A stretch of 22,389 bases of DNA from Streptococcaceae bacterium (GTDB lineage: Bacteria; Bacillota; Bacilli; Lactobacillales; Streptococcaceae): NCBI GenBank assembly GCA_902836505.1, contig CADFQU010000001.1:1-22389 (forward strand), in the 5' to 3' direction. Under the pieces are notes generated by a model. That model saw only the letters and a program-made list of their open reading frames with translations. It was not told the origin of the DNA and did not search any database. Below are positions 1-7,191 of the stretch, piece after piece. The stretch's first letter is position 1, and every line of letters begins with the position of its first letter. The position numbers were made by a program, and so were the translations under genes.

Positions 1-309
<309 letters not shown>

Positions 310-317
310 TCATATAC

Positions 318-421
318 CATAGATAGTTCCCTATCTATGCCTTTCTTCAAACTAGGGGCAGGAGTCTCACCTGCAAGTTTGTCTTACACCCTATTATAAG
401 AAATTTCCTTATTTTTTTCAA
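318..421 (-). promoter_or_regulatory. purA promoter and structured 5' leader
   Basis: On the minus strand TTGAAA (416-421) and TATAAT (393-398) are 17 nt apart, a near-consensus vegetative promoter, so transcription should start near 386 and leave a leader of about 85 nt. The leader holds two inverted repeats. The first has an outer stem 348-353/376-381 enclosing GCAGG/CCTGC (358-362/370-374). The second is a perfect 9-bp stem 318-326/331-339 with a 4-nt loop. No T-rich tract follows either, so they do not look like intrinsic terminators. I could not match the leader to a riboswitch class I know. Confidence 0.65.
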
Positions 422-657
422 GGTCGGCTATTTCTTCGCTTGGTTTTTTACCCTTAAAATCCGCTTCTCATTTTCCGAACATCCATCTTTTGGTCGTCAT
501 TTTAAACATTGAAGAATGATTGTTCGTCTTTTGCCTTCTTTTCTCCCTAAATCAGATCTTATTCTTTTCAGTTTCTAAGCGAAGCTCTCCCCTGAAAGAT
601 TTTATCCCCTCACCGTCTAAATAAATCAAGTTACTCCCTTCACCTCTTTCCCTTTTT
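422..657. other. Divergent intergenic stretch without a recognisable gene
   Basis: This lies between the purA promoter and the hslO promoter. The plus strand is pyrimidine-rich with several CTTTTC/CCCTTTT runs. I found no open frame with a credible ribosome site, no tRNA-like fold and no strong inverted repeat. Confidence 0.5.
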
Positions 658-668
658 TATGCTAAAAT
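658..668 (+). promoter_or_regulatory. Extended -10 promoter of hslO
   Basis: TATGCTAAAAT at 658-668 contains a TGn extension and a TAAAAT -10 hexamer (663-668). No convincing -35 hexamer is visible 16-18 nt upstream, as is common for extended -10 promoters. The hexamer ends only 7 nt before the hslO ATG, so the predicted transcript would have almost no 5' untranslated region. Confidence 0.55.
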
Positions 669-675
669 AGAAGCT

Positions 676-1548
676 ATGGACAAAATTATTAAAACTATCT
701 CAGAAAGTGGCTCCTTCCGTGCCTTTGTACTTGACAGTACTGAGACCGTGCGAGTAGCCCAAGAACACCATCAGACACAAGCAAGCTCAACAGTAGCCCT
801 CGGCCGGACCCTCATCGCTAGTCAAATTCTGGCAGCCAACGAAAAGGGAAACACTAAGATAACGGTGAAAATCCTTGGTACTAGCTCACTGGGTGCTATT
901 ATCACTGTGGCAGATACTCAAGGAAACGTCAAAGGCTACGTGCAAAATCCTGGAGTGGATATCAAGAAGACAGCGACCGGTGAAGTTGTGGTCGGACCAT
1001 TTGTCGGAAATGGGGAATTCTTAGTGATTACCGACTATGGCACAGGCAATCCTTACCACTCCATGACGCCTCTGGTCACTGGAGAAATCGGTGAAGACCT
1101 GGCTTATTACTTGACTGAAAGCCAACAAACCCCATCTGCGGTTGGACTCAATGTCCTACTTGATGAAGAAGACAAAGTCAAGGTCGCTGGTGGTTTCTTG
1201 GTACAGGTCTTGCCAAATGCCAAGGAAGAAGAAATTGCCCGCTTTGAAAAACGTATCCAAGAAATGCCTGCCATTTCTACCCTTTTAGCCTCTGACGACC
1301 ATATTGAAGCCCTTCTTGCTGCCATCTATGGCGAAGAGCCTTACAAACGTCTCTCTGAAGAAGAACTTCGTTTCCAATGCGACTGTAGCAAGGAACGCTT
1401 CATGGATGCCTTGGCTAGCTTACCAGCCAAAGACCTTCAAGAAATGAAGGACGAAGACCATGGCGCTGAAATTACTTGCCAATTCTGTCAGACAACGTAC
1501 CACTTTGATGAAAACGACTTGGAGGAACTCATTCGTGACAAATCTTAA
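676..1548 (+). CDS. hslO: Redox-regulated chaperone Hsp33
   Basis: Hsp33 is a cytoplasmic holdase activated by oxidation: loss of zinc and disulfide formation unfold its C-terminal switch and expose a client-binding surface. The 290-residue product has the usual family length. It ends with the zinc-binding cysteines in the expected CxC and CxxC arrangement, Cys235/Cys237 and Cys268/Cys271, so the redox switch is intact. The start [17 protein letters not shown] matches the streptococcal N-terminus. The ATG sits 7 nt after a -10 hexamer and lacks a Shine-Dalgarno sequence, pointing to a leaderless mRNA. The 3' end overlaps dusB by 14 nt, so the two genes are almost certainly co-transcribed. Confidence 0.96.
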   Translation: MDKIIKTISESGSFRAFVLDSTETVRVAQEHHQTQASSTVALGRTLIASQILAANEKGNTKITVKILGTSSLGAIITVADTQGNVKGYVQNPGVDIKKTATGEVVVGPFVGNGEFLVITDYGTGNPYHSMTPLVTGEIGEDLAYYLTESQQTPSAVGLNVLLDEEDKVKVAGGFLVQVLPNAKEEEIARFEKRIQEMPAISTLLASDDHIEALLAAIYGEEPYKRLSEEELRFQCDCSKERFMDALASLPAKDLQEMKDEDHGAEITCQFCQTTYHFDENDLEELIRDKS

Positions 1549-2515
1549 TACACCTTTTATGATTGGGAACGTCGAGATCCCAAACCGGACGGTCCTAGCA
1601 CCTATGGCCGGTGTGACCAACTCCGCTTTCCGGACGATTGCTAAGGAACTGGGAGCAGGGCTTGTAGTCATGGAAATGGTCTCTGATAAAGGAATCCAAT
1701 ACAATAACGAAAAGACCCTGCATATGCTCCATATCGATGAAGGAGAAAATCCTGTATCAATCCAACTTTTCGGGAGCGACGAAGATAGTCTCGCACGCGC
1801 AGCAGAATTTATCCAAGAAAATACCAAGACCGATATCGTGGATATCAACATGGGCTGCCCAGTGAATAAAATTGTGAAAAACGAGGCGGGTGCTATGTGG
1901 CTCAAGGACCCTGATAAGATCTACTCCATTATCAACAAGGTCCAATCCGTCCTTGATATCCCTCTCACTGTCAAAATGCGGACAGGTTGGTCGGACCCTT
2001 CTCTAGCAGTGGAGAATGCCCTCGCAGCGGAAGCCGCAGGCGTCTCAGCCCTTGCCATGCATGGACGGACTCGGGAGCAAATGTATACAGGTCATGCGGA
2101 TCTTGAGACCCTTCACAAGGTTGCACAAGCTCTGACCAAGATTCCATTTATTGCTAATGGTGACATCCGGACAGTTCAAGACGCTAAGCAACGCATCGAA
2201 GAAGTCGGTGCCGATGCGGTTATGATCGGCCGTGCTGCTATGGGCAACCCTTACCTCTTCAACCAAATCAATCATTACTTTGAAACAGGAGAAATCCTGC
2301 CTGATTTGACCTTTGAAGACAAGATGAAGATTGCTTATGAGCACTTGAAGCGCTTGATCAATCTCAAGGGTGAGCACATTGCAGTTCGTGAATTCCGTGG
2401 TTTAGCTCCTCACTACCTTCGTGGAACCTCTGGCGCAGCCAAACTCCGCGGAGCCATCTCGCAAGCTAGCACTCTAGCTGAGATTGAAGAACTTCTTCAA
2501 TTAGAAAAAGCTTAA
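1535..2515 (+). CDS. dusB: tRNA-dihydrouridine synthase, DusB-like
   Basis: This FMN- and NADPH-dependent enzyme reduces specific uridines in the D-loop of tRNA. The 326-residue TIM-barrel protein opens with [17 protein letters not shown], the family's FMN-binding N-terminus. It carries MGCPVNKI with the catalytic Cys at about residue 108, the KMRTGW segment and the HGRTREQMY segment. The frame is open upstream to 1460, but I place the start at GTG 1535, because GGAGG (1521-1525) lies 9 nt before it and the protein then begins [21 protein letters not shown] 1559 is the alternative. The start lies inside the 3' end of hslO (14-nt overlap), suggesting translational coupling. A terminator follows 5 nt after the stop. 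The product is certain as a Dus enzyme; the B subtype is a family-level inference. Confidence 0.93.
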   Translation: MTNLNTPFMIGNVEIPNRTVLAPMAGVTNSAFRTIAKELGAGLVVMEMVSDKGIQYNNEKTLHMLHIDEGENPVSIQLFGSDEDSLARAAEFIQENTKTDIVDINMGCPVNKIVKNEAGAMWLKDPDKIYSIINKVQSVLDIPLTVKMRTGWSDPSLAVENALAAEAAGVSALAMHGRTREQMYTGHADLETLHKVAQALTKIPFIANGDIRTVQDAKQRIEEVGADAVMIGRAAMGNPYLFNQINHYFETGEILPDLTFEDKMKIAYEHLKRLINLKGEHIAVREFRGLAPHYLRGTSGAAKLRGAISQASTLAEIEELLQLEKA

Positions 2516-2519
2516 TGAC

Positions 2520-2553
2520 AAAAAAACAGCATCAAAATGTTGATGCTGTTTTT
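2520..2553. terminator. Bidirectional terminator between dusB and the Nudix gene
   Basis: A perfect inverted repeat (core AACAGCATCAA 2525-2535 / TTGATGCTGTT 2540-2550, 4-nt loop) is flanked by an A run on the left and a T run on the right. It can therefore act as an intrinsic terminator for the convergent dusB (+) and Nudix (-) transcripts. Confidence 0.93.
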
Positions 2554-2558
2554 GTATG

Positions 2559-3356
2559 TTATTGGTTCGCTTGGCCTTCGCTTTCTTTCCAGCGATAGGT
2601 CTTGCGCGGTTTTTTCTTAGGTACCCGCTTAACCCCCACTTCTTCAACGTAAGATCCATAGGTCACAAGGAAGTTATTGGTCAAAATTTCTTTATCTGGA
2701 TGGATCAAATTCACCAGCTCGGTTGCTTCGTATACGGTGAAAGGTTCTTCTAGGAGATGGAGGAAGGTTGGATTCCAAGCCAAACGTCCTTGGATCCGCT
2801 TGATAGATTCTTGGACAATCTCATAGTGGTCAAAGGCGAAATCTTCAGCTGTCAAGACACGGCCATCTAGGGAACATTCCCCTTGTTTGAAGTCCACATC
2901 GAGGAAAAGAACTTCTTTGGCATCATCCCCAGCTCTGACCAGATTGACAGCCTCCGCAGGCAAGTAGACCAGGTGGGCAATGGTGATGACCCAGCCCCGT
3001 GGATCCCGACCAGGAGTCGAAACTGTCATTAACTGTTCGACCTTTTGAGGGGTCAACTCTAGTCCAACTTCTTCCTGGACTTCACGGATACAAGCCTGGA
3101 TAGCATCTTCATGCTTTTGCAAGAATCCTCCAACCAAGGCGACCCGATGCTGACAAGGATGCGTTTTCCGGCGAATCACCAAGAGCTTCAAACGCCCCTC
3201 CACAAAGCAGTAGGCCACCATATCTGCTGTCACACTTGGATTTTCATAGGTGGGGTGATCCTGCTCCTTATACCAACGAAGGAATTCTTCCTCGCTGACA
3301 ACCCTTTCGTAGTATTCCTTTTCGTTCATTCCTTCCGGAATGCTTGTTGCTGTCAT
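2559..3356 (-). CDS. Nudix hydrolase with C-terminal winged-helix domain (NrtR-like)
   Basis: The 265-residue protein has a Nudix domain (about residues 40-175) with an exact Nudix box at 77-99: Gly77, Glu83, then REVQEEVGL at 91-99. All metal-binding glutamates are present, so it should hydrolyse a nucleoside diphosphate derivative such as ADP-ribose. The C-terminal part (about 175-260, from FDHYEIVQESIKRIQGRLAW onward) resembles the winged-helix domain of NrtR regulators of NAD metabolism and ends in a basic tail (KRVPKKKPRKTYRWKE). It is the last gene of the nadR-pnuC operon: its ATG directly follows the pnuC stop (TAAATG) with GGAGG upstream. It may be an ADP-ribose pyrophosphatase, an NAD-responsive repressor, or both. 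The domain call is firm, the regulatory role is inferred. Confidence 0.88.
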   Translation of the reverse strand: MTATSIPEGMNEKEYYERVVSEEEFLRWYKEQDHPTYENPSVTADMVAYCFVEGRLKLLVIRRKTHPCQHRVALVGGFLQKHEDAIQACIREVQEEVGLELTPQKVEQLMTVSTPGRDPRGWVITIAHLVYLPAEAVNLVRAGDDAKEVLFLDVDFKQGECSLDGRVLTAEDFAFDHYEIVQESIKRIQGRLAWNPTFLHLLEEPFTVYEATELVNLIHPDKEILTNNFLVTYGSYVEEVGVKRVPKKKPRKTYRWKESEGQANQ

Positions 3357-4139
3357 TTAAGCAACCTCCTTTTTCACTGCTTTACTCCACTGATACCAAC
3401 CGACAAGACTGTTAAGCGTATAAACCCAATACATTCCCTGAATATGGATACTTTCTCCCCACCAGAGGTAGATACTGAAGAGGTTAGTCGCAATCCAGAA
3501 AATCCACTGTTCGCGATAGAGACCGGTCATAAGAAGCTGCCCGACTCCATTGGTCGCATCTGTCACACTATCACGGAAAGGTCGTGCACTGTTGATGCTT
3601 TTATAAGCATAGCCCATTCCAATCCAAATGAGAGCTGTTAGAACCAAATACTTGATCCATTCCATTAAGGTTAATTTCTTGGCTTCAAAGTGAGATTCTT
3701 CTGCCCCTCCTTGGTCATTGATCCGATTCGACAACCAGACATAGAGACCAATTGGTTGCATCACGAAGAAGTATAGGGTTGTCAGAACTTCTCCATAGAA
3801 GTTTTTGTTCAAGGCTAGGATGAGGTAAATCGCTGAGTTAACTGCTCCAAAGAGATAGTTACTAGCCCGACCTTCTGCTACTAGTATAACACAAACGATT
3901 CCTGTCCAGGAGGCAAAGAGCCCTAACCAATCATGACTTGCTTCCTGATTGGTAAACTCTAGGACAAAGGGCACGCTAGATAAAGCAAGCAAATAGAGCC
4001 ATTGCGTCAAAGTGCGACCAGCGAATAGGTCTTTCCAAAGGAGTTTCATAATCCCTACGAAGCCACGTTTGCCAGCTTCTCGATGGACATTTTTTAAATG
4101 CTCCCCAAATGTTTGAATTTTTTCTTGTAGTCGTTTCAT
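3357..4139 (-). CDS. pnuC: Nicotinamide riboside transporter PnuC
   Basis: PnuC carries nicotinamide riboside across the cytoplasmic membrane by facilitated diffusion, and trapping depends on phosphorylation by the NadR kinase. The 260-residue protein has about seven hydrophobic segments after a polar N-terminus of some 40 residues. It has family-typical features: VNSAIYLILALNKNFYGE in the middle, QPIGLYVWL, and YTLNSLVGWYQW near the C-terminus, where Asn and Trp residues line the substrate site in known PnuC structures. The gene lies 12 nt downstream of nadR with AAAGGAG before its ATG. Its stop touches the start of the Nudix gene, so the three genes form one transcription unit. Confidence 0.95.
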   Translation of the reverse strand: MKRLQEKIQTFGEHLKNVHREAGKRGFVGIMKLLWKDLFAGRTLTQWLYLLALSSVPFVLEFTNQEASHDWLGLFASWTGIVCVILVAEGRASNYLFGAVNSAIYLILALNKNFYGEVLTTLYFFVMQPIGLYVWLSNRINDQGGAEESHFEAKKLTLMEWIKYLVLTALIWIGMGYAYKSINSARPFRDSVTDATNGVGQLLMTGLYREQWIFWIATNLFSIYLWWGESIHIQGMYWVYTLNSLVGWYQWSKAVKKEVA

Positions 4140-4151
4140 GCTGCTTCTCCT

Positions 4152-5210
4152 TTAATCAGCTTGATAAATCGTATCGATGACACGCTTCGCTTCTTCGTAA
4201 TTCCCCAAATAGTCTTGCCCGAGATAGGCTGTAGGGATATCCGAGAGGTATTGGTGGCGGAGCTGATCCAGGTGATTTGAAAAACTGGTGCGAATTTCAT
4301 CATCTGCCATGGTCATATCACGGAAGCCATCATTGACATAGGATCCAATGGGTTGGACAAATAAGATCAAATCCCATTTTTCCTTAGCGAGGATACTGAC
4401 GAAGAGATTGTCAAAAGTATCCGTCATACTGGTCTCTGGGCCTTCTACTTCCATATAGTAGTCGTAATAGCCCTTGGTCACGAGAGAATTCGTATCTGCA
4501 ATGACCAGACCACGATTAGCACTACTATCGATTAATTTAGAGGTTTGATCGTATTGTCCGAGTAGGAGATAATAATCGTCTTTGGGGGTCAGCTCATCCT
4601 CCCGTCCATTGTTTCTAATCTGGTACTCGCGAGCATATTCTAAGCTCACTGGTGCATCATAGAAGCGGGCCAAATCTTTTGCCAAGGTCGTCTTCCCGTT
4701 GCTAGCACTCCCCATGATAAGGACCTTTTTTGTAAACTGACGACGGAAGGGTTGCGCAATGTATTTCCAATACTTGCTGGGATTTTCCCGGATGAGGGTC
4801 CCTGAGATGCCAAACTGACGCTCCTTTAGGTGCGCTTGAAAGCCTCGCGCTTCAAGTTCTTCTTGGTAAGCTTTCTCTCCAACAAAGAAGACAAGCTCTT
4901 CTCTCTCTGCATTATATTGAATGGTTTCTAAGGCTGTTTTCAACCAAGGCTCCCATCCTAAGGGATAGCGAGGAAGTTCTGTCTCGTCTAATTTATAAAT
5001 TTGGGTTAGTTCATCATTTGAAAAACCTTCTCGAATATAGCGAAAACGTTTCTGCAAAGGAAGGCCAACTTCTTCTCCTCGGTCACCTTTGTAACCAGAG
5101 ACTATCACACAAACGCGGTTGCATTGGCGTTTTGCCCGTTGAATTAAATCAATATGCCCTTGATGAAGGGGGGCAAATGTTCCAAAAACCACTGCCACTT
5201 TTTCTTTCAT
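4152..5210 (-). CDS. nadR: Bifunctional NMN adenylyltransferase / ribosylnicotinamide kinase NadR
   Basis: NadR phosphorylates imported nicotinamide riboside to NMN and adenylates NMN to NAD. The 352-residue protein begins with a nucleotidyltransferase domain whose GTFAPLHQGH motif has HxGH at residues 16-19, and which includes FGISGTLIRENP near 140. A P-loop kinase domain follows with Walker A GSASNGKTT at 167-175. The N-terminal helix-turn-helix of enterobacterial NadR is absent: the HxGH lies only 16 residues from the start, so this protein should not itself be a DNA-binding repressor. It is the first gene of the operon with pnuC, behind a consensus promoter. A GGAG lies before the ATG. 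Confidence 0.96.
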   Translation of the reverse strand: MKEKVAVVFGTFAPLHQGHIDLIQRAKRQCNRVCVIVSGYKGDRGEEVGLPLQKRFRYIREGFSNDELTQIYKLDETELPRYPLGWEPWLKTALETIQYNAEREELVFFVGEKAYQEELEARGFQAHLKERQFGISGTLIRENPSKYWKYIAQPFRRQFTKKVLIMGSASNGKTTLAKDLARFYDAPVSLEYAREYQIRNNGREDELTPKDDYYLLLGQYDQTSKLIDSSANRGLVIADTNSLVTKGYYDYYMEVEGPETSMTDTFDNLFVSILAKEKWDLILFVQPIGSYVNDGFRDMTMADDEIRTSFSNHLDQLRHQYLSDIPTAYLGQDYLGNYEEAKRVIDTIYQAD

Positions 5211-5235
5211 CTAACTGGCTCCTTTATCATAATGT

Positions 5236-5288
5236 CAAAACATGTTTTGCTTATGATTTTATTATAAACTATAATTTCAATCTGTCAA
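5236..5288 (-). promoter_or_regulatory. nadR operon promoter with palindromic operator candidate
   Basis: On the minus strand TTGACA (5283-5288) and TATAAT (5261-5266) are 16 nt apart, both perfect consensus hexamers, with AT-rich DNA upstream. The start of transcription is expected near 5254. Immediately downstream lies the perfect 14-bp palindrome CAAAACATGTTTTG (5236-5249). ATCATAA (5226-5232) and TTATGAT (5251-5257) flank it as a second inverted pair. Position and symmetry suit a repressor operator. The regulator is not identified by the sequence; the operon's own Nudix-winged-helix protein or a niacin repressor are candidates. Confidence 0.8.
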
Positions 5289-5333
5289 TACCTTTTTATA
5301 AAAAAATATATTTTATAAAATAAAAATTAAAAA

Positions 5334-5369
5334 GATTCAACTCTGTATGTTATTATACAGAATTGAATC
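5334..5369 (-). terminator. Terminator of the 5411-6145 lipoprotein gene
   Basis: Arms GATTCAA (5334-5340) / TTGAATC (5363-5369), with inner CTGTAT/ATACAG, form a hairpin. On the minus strand it is followed by a T-rich run (complement of the A-rich 5320-5333). It lies about 40 nt after the lipoprotein stop codon and just upstream of the nadR promoter, insulating the operons. Confidence 0.8.
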
Positions 5370-5410
5370 TCTGATTTCAATCATTTTTTTATTTTCTCAG
5401 TGGCGAGCCA

Positions 5411-6145
5411 TTATTCCCGAACCAAGGCATGCGCATGGCCATTTTCTGTCACTTGAACACTTGCCAATTGACCATCTTGACCGACAACTATATCCAGGCT
5501 AGCTGCAGATCCATCTTGGGTGGAAATCAAGCCAGCATGGTAATGGCCTTGATCCAAGTTGTATTCATAGCTTCCAATTGTATAGCCCACTGCATCGCCA
5601 CCCGGAGTTTGAATGGTTACTTGTCCACCTTGTCCGATGATTACACCTGTATCGCGACCGTCGGTCCAACTACCTGCTGCTCCTGAATAATCCCCCGAGG
5701 CATAGCTCAAGACACCTTTATAGCGTGGGTTCTCTGTCTTAGAGGCTTGTTCTTTGGCATTCGTGTGTCCTTCCTCCAAGCTAGGGCGTTTTGGTTTTTC
5801 AGGTTCTGGAGTCACTGCTCCATGTGTTTCTTTGCTAGGACTTGGGGCCAGGCCTTGATTGGCTTCTGGAAGTCTTGGTGTCACCGGAGTTTCTTGTCTC
5901 GCTTGTGCTTTGCTTGAAGCAATGGCAGGAGATTGTGCTACATCAGCGCTTTGTTGACTTTGTGTGGTTTTGCTTGTGGTCTTTTTCTCTTCCTTTTTAC
6001 TAGTAGAGCTTTGTTTCACTTGCGCAATTTTACTAGTTGAAGATGGACTGGTTTCCTTTTTCTTTTCTGATCCACAGCCGCTTAAGAGAAGAGCAGCTGT
6101 TAGAGCAAGGGTAGATAGACTAAATAAGGTTCCTTTCGTTTTCAT
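5411..6145 (-). CDS. Lipoprotein of unknown function with Ser/Thr/Lys/Pro-rich linker
   Basis: I do not recognise a characterised family. The 244-residue product has a lipoprotein signal with lipobox LSGC and the acylated Cys at residue 24, so it should be anchored to the outer face of the membrane. Residues 25-150 are low-complexity (Ser, Thr, Lys, Gln, Pro, Glu) and look like a flexible wall-spanning linker. The last 95 residues are a compact Gly- and Asp-rich domain beginning NPRYKGVLSYASGDYSGAAG, perhaps a small beta-rich fold. It loosely recalls DUF6287-type streptococcal lipoprotein domains, but that is a guess. I chose the ATG at 6145 because AGAGG precedes it and the signal peptide is then of normal length; an in-frame ATG 24 nt upstream adds MLQKRGIA. 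It appears monocistronic, with its own promoter and terminator. Confidence 0.85.
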   Translation of the reverse strand: MKTKGTLFSLSTLALTAALLLSGCGSEKKKETSPSSTSKIAQVKQSSTSKKEEKKTTSKTTQSQQSADVAQSPAIASSKAQARQETPVTPRLPEANQGLAPSPSKETHGAVTPEPEKPKRPSLEEGHTNAKEQASKTENPRYKGVLSYASGDYSGAAGSWTDGRDTGVIIGQGGQVTIQTPGGDAVGYTIGSYEYNLDQGHYHAGLISTQDGSAASLDIVVGQDGQLASVQVTENGHAHALVRE

Positions 6146-6161
6146 GGCAATACCTCTTTTT

Positions 6162-6218
6162 TGTAACATTTGTTACATTTTGTAATATAATTGTAACATT
6201 AAGCTATAGGGAAGTCAA
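6162..6218 (-). promoter_or_regulatory. Lipoprotein promoter with TGTAACA operator-like repeats
   Basis: On the minus strand TTGACT (6213-6218) and TACAAT (6190-6195) are 17 nt apart. TGTAACA (plus strand) occurs at 6192-6198, overlapping the -10 box, and again 30 bp away at 6162-6168. There it pairs with TGTTACA at 6171-6177 as a perfect inverted repeat with a 2-bp spacer. The arrangement suggests a repressor binding over and just downstream of the promoter; its identity is unknown. Confidence 0.65.
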
Positions 6219-6256
6219 GAGGATTTACAAGTCTTATAAAAATAGAAACTAGTTTC

Positions 6257-6305
6257 AAAAAAAGAGTGAACAAATGGAGCCCTACTCCAAGCATTCACTC
6301 TTTTT
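6257..6305 (-). terminator. Terminator of the ctsR-clpC-ecfS-DUF4430 operon
   Basis: A long hairpin (AAAAGAGTGAA ... TTCACTCTTTT, with inner TGGAG/CTCCA) ends in a T run on the minus strand and lies directly after the stop codon at 6307. T runs on both strands would let it work in either direction. Confidence 0.9.
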
Positions 6306-6306
6306 C

Positions 6307-6711
6307 TTATTGATAAACTTCTTGATAAAATTCGATGGTATCTCCATCTTGGACAGTCGTTTCTGCTGCCCCTTTTGGTGCCATCTCTCCATTGATCTTG
6401 TACATCCAATAGAGTCCCTTGCTTTCATCCTGGGCTACTCCATCGATCGAGGTAATGAGACCGCTCTTCTCCTCAATCTTGTAGTTAGCTTTCAGGACTT
6501 CCATCAGGTTGGCTTTTTCTGCAACCTTTAAGGTCTTGCTCCGAGCTTCTTGCCCTTCAGCTGCGATACTTACCGTAATGGTTATTTCTTTTTCTTTGGC
6601 TACTTGTGAGCTAGAAGCTGAATTTTTCGTAGTCGATGGTGTGCTTTGTCCGCAGCTGACCAATACAAGAGCTGCTAGGACAGCAAACAAGCTATAAAGT
6701 GTTTTTTTCAT
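6307..6711 (-). CDS. DUF4430-domain lipoprotein
   Basis: The 134-residue product has a lipoprotein signal with lipobox LVSC and Cys20 as the acylated residue. A short Ser/Thr-rich linker follows, then a single domain of about 85 residues (ITITVSIAAEGQEARSKTLK ... GLYWMYKINGEMAPKGAAET ... DGDTIEFYQEVYQ). This matches the DUF4430 family, which is related to the C-terminal domain of cobalamin-binding transcobalamin and intrinsic factor. Such proteins are often encoded beside ECF transporter S components, as here: the gene overlaps the upstream S-component gene by 20 nt. A role as an extracellular substrate-capturing partner is inferred, and the ligand is unknown. The start at 6711 has AGGAG upstream; the frame is open 24 nt further. 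Confidence 0.88.
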   Translation of the reverse strand: MKKTLYSLFAVLAALVLVSCGQSTPSTTKNSASSSQVAKEKEITITVSIAAEGQEARSKTLKVAEKANLMEVLKANYKIEEKSGLITSIDGVAQDESKGLYWMYKINGEMAPKGAAETTVQDGDTIEFYQEVYQ

Positions 6712-7180
6712 GATACAATCTCCTAAATATGACATAGAGTAGAGGATAAAAACAGGTGGTGGAAAGGGCGTGGGCTAGGTTAAAGCTAAAGCCATTGATC
6801 AGAGCATAGGTCCACCAAGGCATGTGATAAAGGACAGCATAAACACTATCAATCAACATCCCGTAGAGAAAAGATAAGATACCGGCCACCAGGGTTTGGA
6901 CTTCCAAAGACAAGTGGCGATAAAGCCCCCACCAAAGAGTCAAGAGGAAGCCAAAGGCCAGTATCTGAGCGAGCACCACTGGGCTCATCCCCAAGAGAAA
7001 AGCCGAGGTAAACATGGTGACCGCCATCACCAAACAGGCAAATTGCCAGTCTTCAAATAGCACCAGTAAAAAGAAAATGGCACTAATGGGTTGGACATTG
7101 GGCAAGAAGGCAAAGGCTTGTCTCAGCACCACACAGAGGGCTGCTAAGAGGGTGATTCGGGTCAAGCGTTTGATAGGCAC
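6692..7180 (-). CDS. ECF transporter substrate-binding S component
   Basis: The 162-residue protein has about five or six hydrophobic segments and the FLPNVQPISAIFFLL stretch near the N-terminus that is typical of vitamin-type ECF S components. It should recruit a shared energising module (EcfA, EcfA', EcfT) encoded elsewhere; none is in this window. The substrate cannot be read from the sequence. The overlapping DUF4430 lipoprotein makes a corrinoid or other cofactor precursor possible. The start is GTG 7180, with AGGAG 8 nt upstream overlapping the clpC stop region. Only 11 nt separate it from clpC, so it should be transcribed with the heat-shock operon. Confidence 0.82.
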   Translation of the reverse strand: MPIKRLTRITLLAALCVVLRQAFAFLPNVQPISAIFFLLVLFEDWQFACLVMAVTMFTSAFLLGMSPVVLAQILAFGFLLTLWWGLYRHLSLEVQTLVAGILSFLYGMLIDSVYAVLYHMPWWTYALINGFSFNLAHALSTTCFYPLLYVIFRRLYHEKNTL

Positions 7181-7191
7181 TGCATATTCTC

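Noticed and set aside
422..657. Possible small gene or RNA in the purA-hslO gap
   Set aside because: No open frame with a ribosome site and no convincing fold; only pyrimidine-rich sequence.
1460..1534. N-terminal extension of dusB
   Set aside because: It lies in hslO coding sequence, has no ribosome site, and lies outside the usual DusB N-terminus. GTG 1535 has GGAGG at good spacing.
3111..3641. 176-codon plus-strand open frame across the Nudix and pnuC genes
   Set aside because: It crosses two well-supported minus-strand genes and the translation resembles no protein.
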